NCBI RefSeq assembly: GCF_011752565.1
Contig: NZ_VWXK01000034.1
Coordinates: forward strand, 1-64,000
Source of the DNA: Pantoea sp. Ap-967
Lineage (GTDB): Bacteria; Pseudomonadota; Gammaproteobacteria; Pseudomonadales; Pseudomonadaceae
Length of the DNA stretch: 64,000 nt
Direction of reading: 5' to 3'
The notes below the pieces were generated by a model. The model was given only the letters and a program-made list of their open reading frames with translations, was not told the DNA's origin and did no database searches. The translations under genes were made by a program, and so were the position numbers. Position 1 is the stretch's first letter, and every line of letters starts with the position of its first letter. Below are positions 23,906 through 32,433 of the stretch, piece after piece.

Positions 23906-25777
23906 ATGCTGCAAAATATCAGGGACAATTCACAAGGTTGGATTGCCAAGACCATCATCGGCCTTATCGTCGTGTTGATGGCGTTGACCGGCTTCGATGC
24001 CATTTTCAAAGCTGCCACCCATAGCCAGGACGCGGCCAAGGTGAACGGCCAGACCATCAGCCAGAACGAGCTGGGCCAGGCCGCCGACATGCAGCGCCGT
24101 CAGCTCATGCAACAGCTGGGCAAGGACTTCGACCCGGCGCTGCTGGACGAAAAGCTGCTGCGCGATGCTGCCCTCAAGGGCCTTATCGATCGCAAGCTGC
24201 TGCTTGAAGGTGCCCAGGACGCCAAGTTCGCCTTCTCCGAGGCTGCGCTGGATCAAGTGATCCTGCAAACCCCGGAATTCCAGGTGGACGGCAAGTTCAG
24301 CGCTGACCGTTTCGACCAGGTCATTCGCCAGATGGGCTATGGCCGGATGCAATTCCGCGACATGCTCGCCGAGGAAATGCTGATCGGCCAACTGCGCACC
24401 GGCATTGCCGGCAGCAGCTTCGTTACCGACAAGCAGGTGGACGCCTTCGCACGCCTGGAGAACCAGACCCGCGACTTCGCTTCCCTGACCTTCAAGGCCA
24501 ACCCGGCCGCGGTCAAGATCAGCGATGACGAGGTGAAGGCTCACTACGACCAGCACGCCAAGGAGTTCATGACCCCTGACCAGGTGGTTATCGACTACAT
24601 CGAGCTGAAGAAATCGGCGTTCTTCGACCAGGTCAAGGTCACCGACGACGAGCTCAAGGCGCAGTACGAGAAAGACATCGCCAACCTTGCCGAGCAGCGC
24701 CGCGCCGCGCACATCCTCATCGAGGTCAACGACAAGGTCACCGACGCCCAGGCCAAGGCCCGTGCCGAAGAGATCGAGCAACGCCTGGCCAAGGGCGAAG
24801 ACTTCGCCAAGCTGGCCAAGGAGTTCTCCCAGGACCCAGGTTCAGCCAGCAATGGCGGCGACCTCGGCTTTGCAGGCCCGGGCGTGTACGACCCGGCCTT
24901 CGAAAGCGCCCTGTACAAGCTCAACGATGGCCAGGTGTCGGCACCGGTGCGTACCGAGTTCGGCTACCACCTGATCAAGCTGCTGGGCAAGCAGGCGCCG
25001 GAAGTGCCGAGCTTCGCCAGCCTGAAAGACAAGCTGACCCGTGACCTGAAGACCCCGTTGGTCGAGCAGCGTTACGTCGACGCCGCCAAACAGCTGCAGG
25101 ACGCTGCCTACGAGGCTTCCGACCTGGCCCAGCCGGCCCAGGACCTGAACCTCAAGGTGCAGACCTCCAAGCCGTTCGGCCGTGAAGGCGGCGAGGGCAT
25201 CACCGCCAACCGCGGCGTGATCCAGGCGGCGTTCTCCGAGGAAGTGCTGGATGAAGGTGCCAACAGCACCGCCATCGAGCTGGACCCGGAAACCACCGTG
25301 GTGCTGCGCGTCAAGGAACACCGCAAGCCTGAGCAGATGCCGCTGGAAACCGTGGCCAAGAACATCAGCGAACACCTGGCCAAGGAGAAGGCAACTGCCG
25401 AACTCAAGGCCAAGGCGGACAAGCTGATCGCTGGCCTGCGTGATGGTTCGATTGCCGCCGCCGGTGCCCACGACGGGCAAACCTGGCAGGCGCACGAAGC
25501 GGCTACCCGTGGCCAGGACGGTATCGACCCGGCCGAACTGCAGGCGCTGTTCCGCCTGGCCAAGCCGCAAGCCAAGGACAAGCCGGTATACGGCAGCGTG
25601 GTCCTGGCCGATGGCAGCCTGGTTGTGCTGCAGCTCAAGGGCGTGAACGAAGGTGCCGCGGCCAGCGATGACGAGAAGCAGCAGATCCGCCGCTACCTCG
25701 CCTCGCGTGCCGGCCAGCAGGACTTTGCGGCGTACCGCAAGCAGCTCGAAGGCAGTGCCGACATCACCCGCTACTGA
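23906..25777 (+). CDS. ppiD: Periplasmic folding chaperone PpiD (parvulin-type)
   Basis: A 623-residue inner-membrane-anchored periplasmic chaperone. Residues about 12-33 (WIAKTIIGLIVVLMALTGF) form the single N-terminal anchor. A SurA-like N-domain follows, then one parvulin domain around 265-355 (AAHILIEVND ... GGDLGFAGPGVYDPAFE ... EFGYHLIKLL). It helps newly secreted proteins leave the Sec translocon. The start is ATG 23906 (MLQNIRDNSQ), the conserved start; the longer frame from 23828 crosses the hupB terminator. A perfect 12-bp terminator follows. Confidence 0.95.
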   Translation: MLQNIRDNSQGWIAKTIIGLIVVLMALTGFDAIFKAATHSQDAAKVNGQTISQNELGQAADMQRRQLMQQLGKDFDPALLDEKLLRDAALKGLIDRKLLLEGAQDAKFAFSEAALDQVILQTPEFQVDGKFSADRFDQVIRQMGYGRMQFRDMLAEEMLIGQLRTGIAGSSFVTDKQVDAFARLENQTRDFASLTFKANPAAVKISDDEVKAHYDQHAKEFMTPDQVVIDYIELKKSAFFDQVKVTDDELKAQYEKDIANLAEQRRAAHILIEVNDKVTDAQAKARAEEIEQRLAKGEDFAKLAKEFSQDPGSASNGGDLGFAGPGVYDPAFESALYKLNDGQVSAPVRTEFGYHLIKLLGKQAPEVPSFASLKDKLTRDLKTPLVEQRYVDAAKQLQDAAYEASDLAQPAQDLNLKVQTSKPFGREGGEGITANRGVIQAAFSEEVLDEGANSTAIELDPETTVVLRVKEHRKPEQMPLETVAKNISEHLAKEKATAELKAKADKLIAGLRDGSIAAAGAHDGQTWQAHEAATRGQDGIDPAELQALFRLAKPQAKDKPVYGSVVLADGSLVVLQLKGVNEGAAASDDEKQQIRRYLASRAGQQDFAAYRKQLEGSADITRY

Positions 25778-25793
25778 GTGATGGGTGCATGAC

Positions 25794-25822
25794 GAAACAG
25801 GCCGCCTTGTGCGGCCTGTTTC
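25794..25822 (+). terminator. Terminator after ppiD
   Basis: A perfect 12-bp stem (GAAACAGGCCGC / GCGGCCTGTTTC) with loop CTTGT, then ATTTG. It sits 16 bases after the stop codon. Confidence 0.88.
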
Positions 25823-25970
25823 ATTTGTGTTGCAGGAGATAACCCAGCCCTCGCGGGCTGCGCTGTCGCGCAGGGTGCCCGACAATGCGACACGCGAACA
25901 CCGGCGCTTGACCTACACCACAACCCTGGGCTGCCGATCAAGCGCCCATCTCCAGGCCAGCGCCGCCCCC

Positions 25971-26155
25971 GGTAGGAGCGAGCGCAGCTCGCGATGGCGC
26001 GCGCAGCGGCCCCAGGGTTTCAGCCTCGCGGCTCATAGTGCTGGGGCTGCTTTGCAGCCCATCGCGAGCTGCGCTCGCTCCTACAGGATTGTCGGTTAAA
26101 TCAGATAGTTATGTTTTGTTCCATGAGGGCGGGCTTGCCCGCGAATAGGCCCACC
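25971..26155. repeat. REP cluster between ppiD and the patatin gene
   Basis: An inverted pair of the GGTAGGAGCGAGCGCAGCTCG type (25971-25995 and 26061-26086) encloses a GGGGCTGCTTTGCAGCCC hairpin. A GGGCGGGCTTGCCCGCGAA copy follows at 26126-26145. The gap 25778-26159 contains only these and the ppiD terminator. Confidence 0.85.
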
Positions 26156-26159
26156 CAGG

Positions 26160-27200
26160 CTAGCGCTTCACGCCCTCATAGTTGTCCAGCGTATCCCGCG
26201 CAATTTCCCGCCCCAAGGCGATCAACTCCGGCGCCTTGTAGAACTCGAAGAACCGGCACACCCGCTTCGGCACGTTGATCAGCACATCCGGCGGATACCC
26301 GGCGATCTTGTACTGCGCCAACGACGTCTGCATCACCTCGAAGCTCTGGTTGATCAGGTCCAGCAGCGACGCCGGCCCCACGTTGTCGATGATGAACGAG
26401 CCGGTGGCCGACTTCGGTGCCCCTTCACGTTCCGGCGCTGCAGCCGGTTGCTGGCTCTCGGGGCTGGCCGCGTCGGCCAGCCACGGGTTGGGCGGCGCCA
26501 GGGCCTCGGCGACGATTTCCTGTTCGATACGCACCAGCTCCTCGGCGGGCTTGCGGCGAAACGGCAGGCGCGAGCCCAGCGAGCTGAGCAGGGCATCGAA
26601 GCGCATCTTGAAGGCTGCCGGGCGCTCGATCACCGGCAACTGGTATTGCTTCTGGTTGGTGGCGTTGAGGTTGACCGCGATAATCAGGTCGCAGTGGCTC
26701 GACACCACCGGCACGATCGGCAACGGGTTGAGAATACCGCCGTCGACCAGCATCCTGTTGCCCTGCATCACCGGGGTGAACAGGCTGGGAATGGCCGCTG
26801 AGGCACGCATGGCCTGGTGCAGGCAGCCTTCCTGGAACCAGATCTCCTGCTGGTTGGTCAGGTCCGTTGCCACCGCCGTGTAGGGGATACGCAGTTGCTC
26901 GATGTTCATGTCGCCAACGATCTTGCGGATTTGCCCGAACACCTTGTCGCCGCGGATGGCGCCGAGGCGAAAGCTCACATCGACCAGGCGCAACACGTCC
27001 AGGTAGTCCAGGCTCTCGATCCAGTTGCGGTAGTCGGCGAGCTTGCCCGCGGCGTAGATCCCGCCAATCACCGCCCCCATCGAGCAGCCCGCCACGCAGG
27101 CTATGTCATACCCGCGCCGCTCGATTTCCTCGATCACGCCGATGTGGGCATAGCCGCGCGCTCCCCCCGATCCCAACACCAGTGCCACGCGTTTGCTCAT
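26160..27200 (-). CDS. Patatin-like phospholipase (RssA type)
   Basis: A 346-residue protein. The patatin core occupies the first 200 residues: oxyanion loop GSGGARG (10-16), nucleophile Ser40 in GCSMGAV and catalytic Asp153 in VDGG. This fits a lipid acyl hydrolase of the cytosolic RssA/YlbK type. The C-terminal 140 residues are less conserved, with a Pro/Ala-rich linker near 245-270. I chose ATG 27200, preceded by GGGGGAACATTC; the frame open to 27302 has no support. It is divergent from the small lipoprotein gene. Confidence 0.88.
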   Translation of the reverse strand: MSKRVALVLGSGGARGYAHIGVIEEIERRGYDIACVAGCSMGAVIGGIYAAGKLADYRNWIESLDYLDVLRLVDVSFRLGAIRGDKVFGQIRKIVGDMNIEQLRIPYTAVATDLTNQQEIWFQEGCLHQAMRASAAIPSLFTPVMQGNRMLVDGGILNPLPIVPVVSSHCDLIIAVNLNATNQKQYQLPVIERPAAFKMRFDALLSSLGSRLPFRRKPAEELVRIEQEIVAEALAPPNPWLADAASPESQQPAAAPEREGAPKSATGSFIIDNVGPASLLDLINQSFEVMQTSLAQYKIAGYPPDVLINVPKRVCRFFEFYKAPELIALGREIARDTLDNYEGVKR

Positions 27201-27376
27201 GAATGTTCCCCCGGCTGATGTAACCCTCTTCCTACAATGCACCCATGGCCGCCTGTGCTTCAATGTAGACCGCGCTGAACTAAGCTGAGAGCATCTGCGC
27301 AAAGCTTTTCAGGCGCGGCACTTTTGCTTGGCCAATGCGTCGAACAGCCACTCTTCACTCTTTTGAGGTAACACCC

Positions 27377-27655
27377 ATGAAAGCCTGGATCTGCCTTCCT
27401 CTGATTGCCCTGGCGCTGGCTGGTTGCGCGGGCAAGACGGCCTACCGTGACAGCTGCGCCTCCCAGCTGGACGCTGCCTGGAAGGAGCTGGACCTGGCCA
27501 AGGCCGAAGGCTTCGCCGGCACCGTCAGCTATTCCAAGGCGCTGTCGCTGCTGACCGGGGCCAAGACCCAGCAGCAGTTCGAAGGCTACGAGGGTTGCAC
27601 CCGCAAGTCTGAGAAGGCCCGTTTCTACATTCGTGAATCCCGCGCAGGCCGTTGA
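27377..27655 (+). CDS. Small lipoprotein
   Basis: A 92-residue protein with a clear lipoprotein signal (LPLIALALAGC, Cys17). The mature part has further Cys in RDSCASQ and GYEGCTRK and a helical KELDLAKAEGFAG segment. I recognise it as a conserved Pseudomonas protein without known role. TGAGGTAACACCC before ATG 27377 supports this start over 27335. It may be co-transcribed with the CHAD gene 14 bases further on. Confidence 0.8.
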   Translation: MKAWICLPLIALALAGCAGKTAYRDSCASQLDAAWKELDLAKAEGFAGTVSYSKALSLLTGAKTQQQFEGYEGCTRKSEKARFYIRESRAGR

Positions 27656-27669
27656 CCAGAGGGCACCCT

Positions 27670-28449
27670 ATGTCTGCCATGCTCGATCATGTGGTTGCCC
27701 AGTTGCTGACCCTGCAGGTGCGCCTGTTGGCCTGTCGCGAACGTTTGGCGGCCGATACCGACAGTGAGGCGCTGCATGACCTGCGCATCAGCCTGCGGCG
27801 TTTGCGCAGCCTGTTGCGGCCTTTGCGTGGCTTGCCGGGGGTGGAGCAACTGGAGCATGCCGCCCAGTCGCTGGGCACCCTGACCACGCCGTTGCGCGAC
27901 CGCGAGGTGCTGGCGGCGGAGTTGCTTGCTCGTGGCCAGGCAGAGGCCGGGCAGCGTCGCCTGCAGGGGCGTGCGGGCACCTTCGCCAGTGTAGCTGCCA
28001 GCCCGCAACTGACCCGGGTGCTGGCGATCGTCGATGCCTTTCCGTTGTTTTTGCGTGCGGCAGATCGCGAAGGGTTGGCCAGGTCGCTGGAGAAGCGCAT
28101 CGACAAGCGCCTGGTCAAGCAGTGGGCCAAGCTGGGTGAAGCCCTCAAGGACCCCGCGCATGACCGCCACCGCCTGCGCCTGCTGATCAAGCGGGCGCGC
28201 TATGGCGACGAGGAGTACCCGCAGCTCGACCATGCCGGCAAGCCGTTGCGGCGCCTGCTGAAGGCGGCCCAGGCTGACCTGGGCCATTGGCACGACCGCC
28301 TGCAATGGCTGCTGCAGGCACGCGATCATGCCGACCTTGCGCCCTGCAAGGTCGACTGGGAGCAGGAGCTGCATGAGGCTGAGCGCCAGTCCGACGCCAC
28401 GTTGGAGGCGTTACAGGCGGCGCTGGCGCATCGCCAGCCCGGCAAATGA
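27670..28449 (+). CDS. CHAD-domain protein
   Basis: A 259-residue basic, all-helical protein. The CHAD signature of conserved His with Arg-rich helix is LHDLRISLRRLRSLLRPL (about 36-53), and HDRHRLRLLIKRARYGDE repeats the pattern in the second half. CHAD proteins bind polyphosphate and are often linked to polyphosphate granules. The ATG at 27670 sits 14 bases after the lipoprotein stop, behind AGAGG. No CYTH domain is fused and none is next to it. Confidence 0.85.
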   Translation: MSAMLDHVVAQLLTLQVRLLACRERLAADTDSEALHDLRISLRRLRSLLRPLRGLPGVEQLEHAAQSLGTLTTPLRDREVLAAELLARGQAEAGQRRLQGRAGTFASVAASPQLTRVLAIVDAFPLFLRAADREGLARSLEKRIDKRLVKQWAKLGEALKDPAHDRHRLRLLIKRARYGDEEYPQLDHAGKPLRRLLKAAQADLGHWHDRLQWLLQARDHADLAPCKVDWEQELHEAERQSDATLEALQAALAHRQPGK

Positions 28450-28526
28450 CCGATATGCGGGCTGATCGGTGTTGCTTTGCTGGCTAGTATGGGCAAACAC
28501 CCATCGCTGCCCGCAGGAGCTGGCCC

Positions 28527-29324
28527 ATGAATTTCGATCAACTGCTCGACGCCGTGCGGGCCAACCCCGAGGCAGTCAGCATTCCGCCAGATTGGGCCCA
28601 GGGGCGTGCGGCCTTTGGTGGCCTGATGGCCGCCATGGCCTTGGAGGCCATGCGCCTCAAACTCACTGACGACCGCCCGGTGCGCTCCCTGGCCATCAGC
28701 TTCGTTGCCCCGGCCGCCGCCGATGTGCCGACCCGCTTCGAGGTCGAGGTGCTGCGCGAGGGCAAAGCGGTGAGCACGCTGCTCGGGCGTGCCGTGCAGG
28801 ATGGCCAGGTGGTGACCCTGGTGCAGGGCAACTTCGGGGCGGGCCGGCCTTCGGTGGTGCAGGTGCCAGCCTTGCCGGCCATGGAAATGAAGGCGCTTGA
28901 AGACGCCGCCCCTGAGTTGCCTCATATTCCCGGCGTTACCCCGGAATTCATGCGCCATGTGGCGTTGCGCTGGGCGGTGGGCGGGTTGCCGTTCAGTGGC
29001 AATGCATCGCGCCGGATGGGCGGTTGGGTGCGCTTGCGGGATGTGGCCCAGGTGCAGGTCAACGAGGCGCACCTGCTGGCCTTGGTCGATGCCTGGCCGC
29101 CGAGCCTGATGCCGTTTCTCAAGCAGCCTGCTGCAGGCAGTACCCTGACCTGGACCATCGAGTTCATCCAGCCGGTGGCGCCGCTGACGACGGTGGACTG
29201 GTGCCGGTATTGCGTGGAAACCGAGCATGCCCGTGATGGCTATGGCCATGCTGCGGCTTCGCTGTGGACGGCGGAGGGGGAATTGCTGGCGCTGAGCCGG
29301 CAGACTGTGACGGTGTTTGCCTAG
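28527..29324 (+). CDS. Acyl-CoA thioesterase of the TesB-like double hot-dog type
   Basis: A 265-residue protein with two hot-dog halves. The first half has QGRAAFGGLMAAMALEAM and RSLAISFVAPA; the second has LTWTIEFIQPV and HARDGYGHAAASLWTAEGELLALSRQ at its end, typical of TesB/4HBT_3 family members. It should hydrolyse an acyl-CoA in the cytosol; the chain length is not readable. CAGGAG precedes the start. A REP pair follows its stop. Confidence 0.82.
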   Translation: MNFDQLLDAVRANPEAVSIPPDWAQGRAAFGGLMAAMALEAMRLKLTDDRPVRSLAISFVAPAAADVPTRFEVEVLREGKAVSTLLGRAVQDGQVVTLVQGNFGAGRPSVVQVPALPAMEMKALEDAAPELPHIPGVTPEFMRHVALRWAVGGLPFSGNASRRMGGWVRLRDVAQVQVNEAHLLALVDAWPPSLMPFLKQPAAGSTLTWTIEFIQPVAPLTTVDWCRYCVETEHARDGYGHAAASLWTAEGELLALSRQTVTVFA

Positions 29325-29327
29325 CTG

Positions 29328-29416
29328 TGTAGGAGCGGGCTTGCCCCGCGAACACCGGCGAAGCCGGTGCCATGCACTGCGCTGCCTGCTTCGCGGGTCA
29401 AGCCCGCTCCTACAGG
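29328..29416. repeat. Inverted REP pair
   Basis: GTAGGAGCGGGCTTGCCCCG at 29329 and its inverted partner CGCGGGTCAAGCCCGCTCC ending near 29412, around a small ACCGGCGAAGCCGGT hairpin. Confidence 0.85.
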
Positions 29417-29466
29417 GATTTGTAAATCAGCTAGTGGTGATTTTTCCGCCTAAGCATCTCCAGCGT

Positions 29467-29835
29467 TCAGTGACGATGCCTGTGCCGTTCCCGCCAGGCC
29501 TTCCACCACGACCCGCTCAACAAGAAGCGCGGAAAGGTGATGAACTGTTCGGTCAAAAGCCGCTGCACGGCATCCTTGCGGTTGGCGAACGGTTCCGGCT
29601 GTTCAGCCTCCAGGCGGTGCCCATGGCGCTGCAGGCCGAGCCCGGCAATCAGGGCGATGACGCCCACCGCTAACTGCCCCAGGTCCAGGCCGAACAGGCC
29701 CGACAACACCAACAGCGCGCCGAGGATGAACAGCGGCACGGCAATCAGGTGCAGCACCAGGTTGGTCGGGTGACGATGGTTGTGATGGTAGCCACGCCAT
29801 TGCCAGGCGTGCAGGTTGGGCAGACGTTTGCTCAT
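29467..29835 (-). CDS. Mpo1-like/DUF962 membrane protein
   Basis: A 122-residue protein with two hydrophobic helices (about 30-75). The opening HAWQWRGYHHNHRHPTN followed by LVLHLIAVPLFILGAL resembles the Mpo1/DUF962 family, whose fungal member is an Fe-dependent dioxygenase of 2-hydroxy fatty acids. The His-rich start could bind metal. The C-terminus is very basic (RERHRHRH). GAGGAATTGCCC before ATG 29835 decides the start. Function here is inference from family only. Confidence 0.68.
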   Translation of the reverse strand: MSKRLPNLHAWQWRGYHHNHRHPTNLVLHLIAVPLFILGALLVLSGLFGLDLGQLAVGVIALIAGLGLQRHGHRLEAEQPEPFANRKDAVQRLLTEQFITFPRFLLSGSWWKAWRERHRHRH

Positions 29836-29910
29836 GGGCAATTCCTCGCAGTCATGCCCAAAGCTTAGTGCGGCCCCGGGGATGGGGCCAATCGAGGCTG
29901 GCTATGGTGA

Positions 29911-31389
29911 CTATAGCTTCAGCTGGCCTATCACCTTGTTTAGCTCGCCGGCCAAGGTCGCCAGCTCGCTGCTGGTGGTGGCCGAGCCGACGGTTTGCTG
30001 CACGGTGTCTTCGGTGACGTCGCGGATGCTCACCACTGCGCGGTTCATTTCCTCGGCCACCTGGCTTTGCTGCTCGGCGGCCACGGCGATCTGCGTGTTG
30101 CTCTCGCGCATCTGCGCCACCGCATCGGTGATCTCGGCCAGGGCGGCGCCCGCTTCCTGGGCCTGCTTGACACAATCGTCGGCCTTGTACGAGCTCTCCT
30201 GCATGAACTCCACGGCATCGCGGGTGCCGGCCTGCAGGTCGGCGACCATGTGGGTGATTTCATCCGTGGAGGTTTGCACGCGCTTGGCCAGGTTACGCAC
30301 CTCGTCGGCCACCACGGCGAAGCCACGGCCCAGGTCGCCGGCACGGGCCGCCTCGATGGCGGCGTTGAGGGCCAGCAGGTTGGTTTGCTCGGCGATGCTG
30401 TGGATGACCCCCACCACACCGTTGATCTTCTGGCTGTCCTCGGCCAGCTGGCGAATCATTTCGGCGGTTTGCTGCACGCCGCTGGACAGCCCGGCGATCG
30501 AGTCCTGCACGCGGCTGACCACGTGCTGGCCGCTACCGGCCAGGGTGTCGGCTGTCTGCGACAGGTCGCGGGTGGCGCCGGCGTGCTGGGCGATATGGTG
30601 CACCGTGGCGGTCATCTCGTTGATGGCCGTGGCGGCCTGGTCGGTTTCGCTCTGCTGGCCGAGCATGCCGTGGCGCACGTCGTTCATGCTGGCTGCCAGG
30701 CGCGCGGCGCCCGAGTCGAGCTGCGCGGCGGTGTGGGCGACCGTGCTGACCACGCGGTGGTAGGTGGTCTGCATGGCGTTGAAGGCGCCGGCCATCTGGC
30801 CGACTTCGTCGCCGCAGGCCAGGGGCACGCGGGCCGACAGGTCGCCGGTTTTCTCCACGTGCAGCATCACATCCTTGAGGGTATTGAGCTGGCTGAGCAG
30901 GAAGCGGATCAGCAGTTGCGAGGCGCCGAGCATGGCCAGCATCAGGATCAGCACGCACACCGCATAGTTGCCGAAGCGTTCGAGGAATACTTGGCGCAGG
31001 CTCGGGGCCTGGGCCAGTACCGCCACCTGCTGGTCGCCGTGGCGCAGCACCTGGGCACCGTGCAACGGGTTGTCGCCGAGCAGGGAACTGGCGGGCAGTT
31101 CGACCCAGCCCTGGGCGTTGCCCAGTGCATCCAGGCGCTCGCCGGCAAAGGTCGGCGTTTGGCCGGGTTGCCAGGCAATCACGTTGGCCTGGCGCGGCAG
31201 GGCTTGCCCGGCGGGCCAGGCCGCCAGCAGCTCGGCCTGGGCTTGCGCCTGGGCCTGGGCGGCCTCGATGCGGGCGCGTTGCTCCAGGTGCACGGCATAC
31301 AGCACCAGCAGCAGGGTGGTGACGAAGGCCACCGCATTGACGGCCCAGAATTTGTACTTGAGGGAAATATTGCTAAGCCAGGCACCCAT
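29911..31389 (-). CDS. Methyl-accepting chemotaxis protein, small periplasmic domain
   Basis: A 492-residue chemoreceptor. TM1 is about 13-34; a short sensory region of roughly 100 residues with an Ala/Gln repeat (AQAQAQAQAELLA) follows; TM2 is about 142-165; HAMP, then a signalling domain with the QTNLLALNAAIEAARAGD tip. The sensor domain is not a Cache domain, and I do not know its ligand. No CheR pentapeptide ends the protein. It stands apart from che genes, as most Pseudomonas receptors do. Confidence 0.9.
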   Translation of the reverse strand: MGAWLSNISLKYKFWAVNAVAFVTTLLLVLYAVHLEQRARIEAAQAQAQAQAELLAAWPAGQALPRQANVIAWQPGQTPTFAGERLDALGNAQGWVELPASSLLGDNPLHGAQVLRHGDQQVAVLAQAPSLRQVFLERFGNYAVCVLILMLAMLGASQLLIRFLLSQLNTLKDVMLHVEKTGDLSARVPLACGDEVGQMAGAFNAMQTTYHRVVSTVAHTAAQLDSGAARLAASMNDVRHGMLGQQSETDQAATAINEMTATVHHIAQHAGATRDLSQTADTLAGSGQHVVSRVQDSIAGLSSGVQQTAEMIRQLAEDSQKINGVVGVIHSIAEQTNLLALNAAIEAARAGDLGRGFAVVADEVRNLAKRVQTSTDEITHMVADLQAGTRDAVEFMQESSYKADDCVKQAQEAGAALAEITDAVAQMRESNTQIAVAAEQQSQVAEEMNRAVVSIRDVTEDTVQQTVGSATTSSELATLAGELNKVIGQLKL

Positions 31390-31477
31390 GGGTAGGTCTT
31401 CTCTGAGTTGAGCGGAAACAGTATTGGCAAGGTGCCATCATTGTGCCCGCTGCTTTGAGAAGCCGTCATGACATGGG

Positions 31478-32275
31478 TCAAGTTAACTGGAAGAAGGCCT
31501 TTGCCGTGGCGGTGGTGTGGGCGGCGCAATGCTCCAGGCTTTCACCACGGTGCAGGGCCACTTCGCGCAGCACTTCACCGAGGAACGCCGGCTCGTTGCG
31601 ACCATTTTTCGGTTTTGGCCGCAGGCTGCGTGGCAGCAGGTAGGGGGCATCGCTTTCCAGCATCAGCCGGCCTTCGGCGATGTTGCCCACCAGCGGGTGC
31701 AGGTGCGTGCCGCGGCGTTCGTCGCAGATCCAGCCGGTGATGCCGATGTGCAGGTCCATGTCCAGGTAGGCGAACAGTGCCTCGCGCTCGCCCGTGAAGC
31801 AGTGCACCACGGCGGCGGGCAGGTGGTCGCGGTATTCCTTGAGGATGGCCAGCAGCCGCTGGCTGGCGTCGCGTTCGTGCAGGAACACCGGCAGGCGCAG
31901 TTCGGCGGCCAGGGCCAATTGCGCTTCCAGGGCTTTTTCCTGCAGTGGGCGAGGGGAGAAGTCGCGGTTGAAGTCCAGGCCGCATTCGCCCACGGCGCGT
32001 ACCCGGGTTTCAGCCAGCAGCTGGCGCAATTGCCGCTCGCTATTGCCATCCCAGGACGTGGCATCGTGGGGGTGCACCCCGGCGGTGGCGAACAGGTGCT
32101 GGCCGTCGCCGTCGAGTTGTTGGCACAACTCAAGGGCCTGTTCACTGACCGCAAGGCTGGTGCCGGTGAGCACCATCTGCGTCACGCCAGCCTCGATGGC
32201 GCGCTCGACGATGGCCGCCTGTTGGTCGTGAAAACTGCTGTTGGTCAGGTTGACGCCGATATCGATCAGTTGCAT
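31478..32275 (-). CDS. tatD: TatD-family metal-dependent DNase
   Basis: A 265-residue TIM-barrel hydrolase. Metal-binding residues appear in order: the start MQLIDIGVNLTNSSF, TAGVHPHDATSW, VGECGLDFNRDFSP, PVFLHERDA, VVHCFTGE and ESDAPYLLP. The IDIGVNLT start is that of true TatD rather than YcfH/YjjV. It acts as a 3'-5' exonuclease in DNA repair and clearance. The ATG at 32275 matches this start. It is divergent from the MltF-like gene. Confidence 0.93.
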   Translation of the reverse strand: MQLIDIGVNLTNSSFHDQQAAIVERAIEAGVTQMVLTGTSLAVSEQALELCQQLDGDGQHLFATAGVHPHDATSWDGNSERQLRQLLAETRVRAVGECGLDFNRDFSPRPLQEKALEAQLALAAELRLPVFLHERDASQRLLAILKEYRDHLPAAVVHCFTGEREALFAYLDMDLHIGITGWICDERRGTHLHPLVGNIAEGRLMLESDAPYLLPRSLRPKPKNGRNEPAFLGEVLREVALHRGESLEHCAAHTTATAKAFFQLT

Positions 32276-32433
32276 GGTGCTACCTCGTGCCGCGGGGCGG
32301 CCAGCATAGCAAAAAGCGTGATAATCGGAAAAAACCAAGAACTTCAGCCGGTTGCCGAGGTCATTTACGGTCTTTTCGAGAAAATGCACGTCCCACCATG
32401 GCTGCCGCCCACCGACCACGGACACGAATCCGC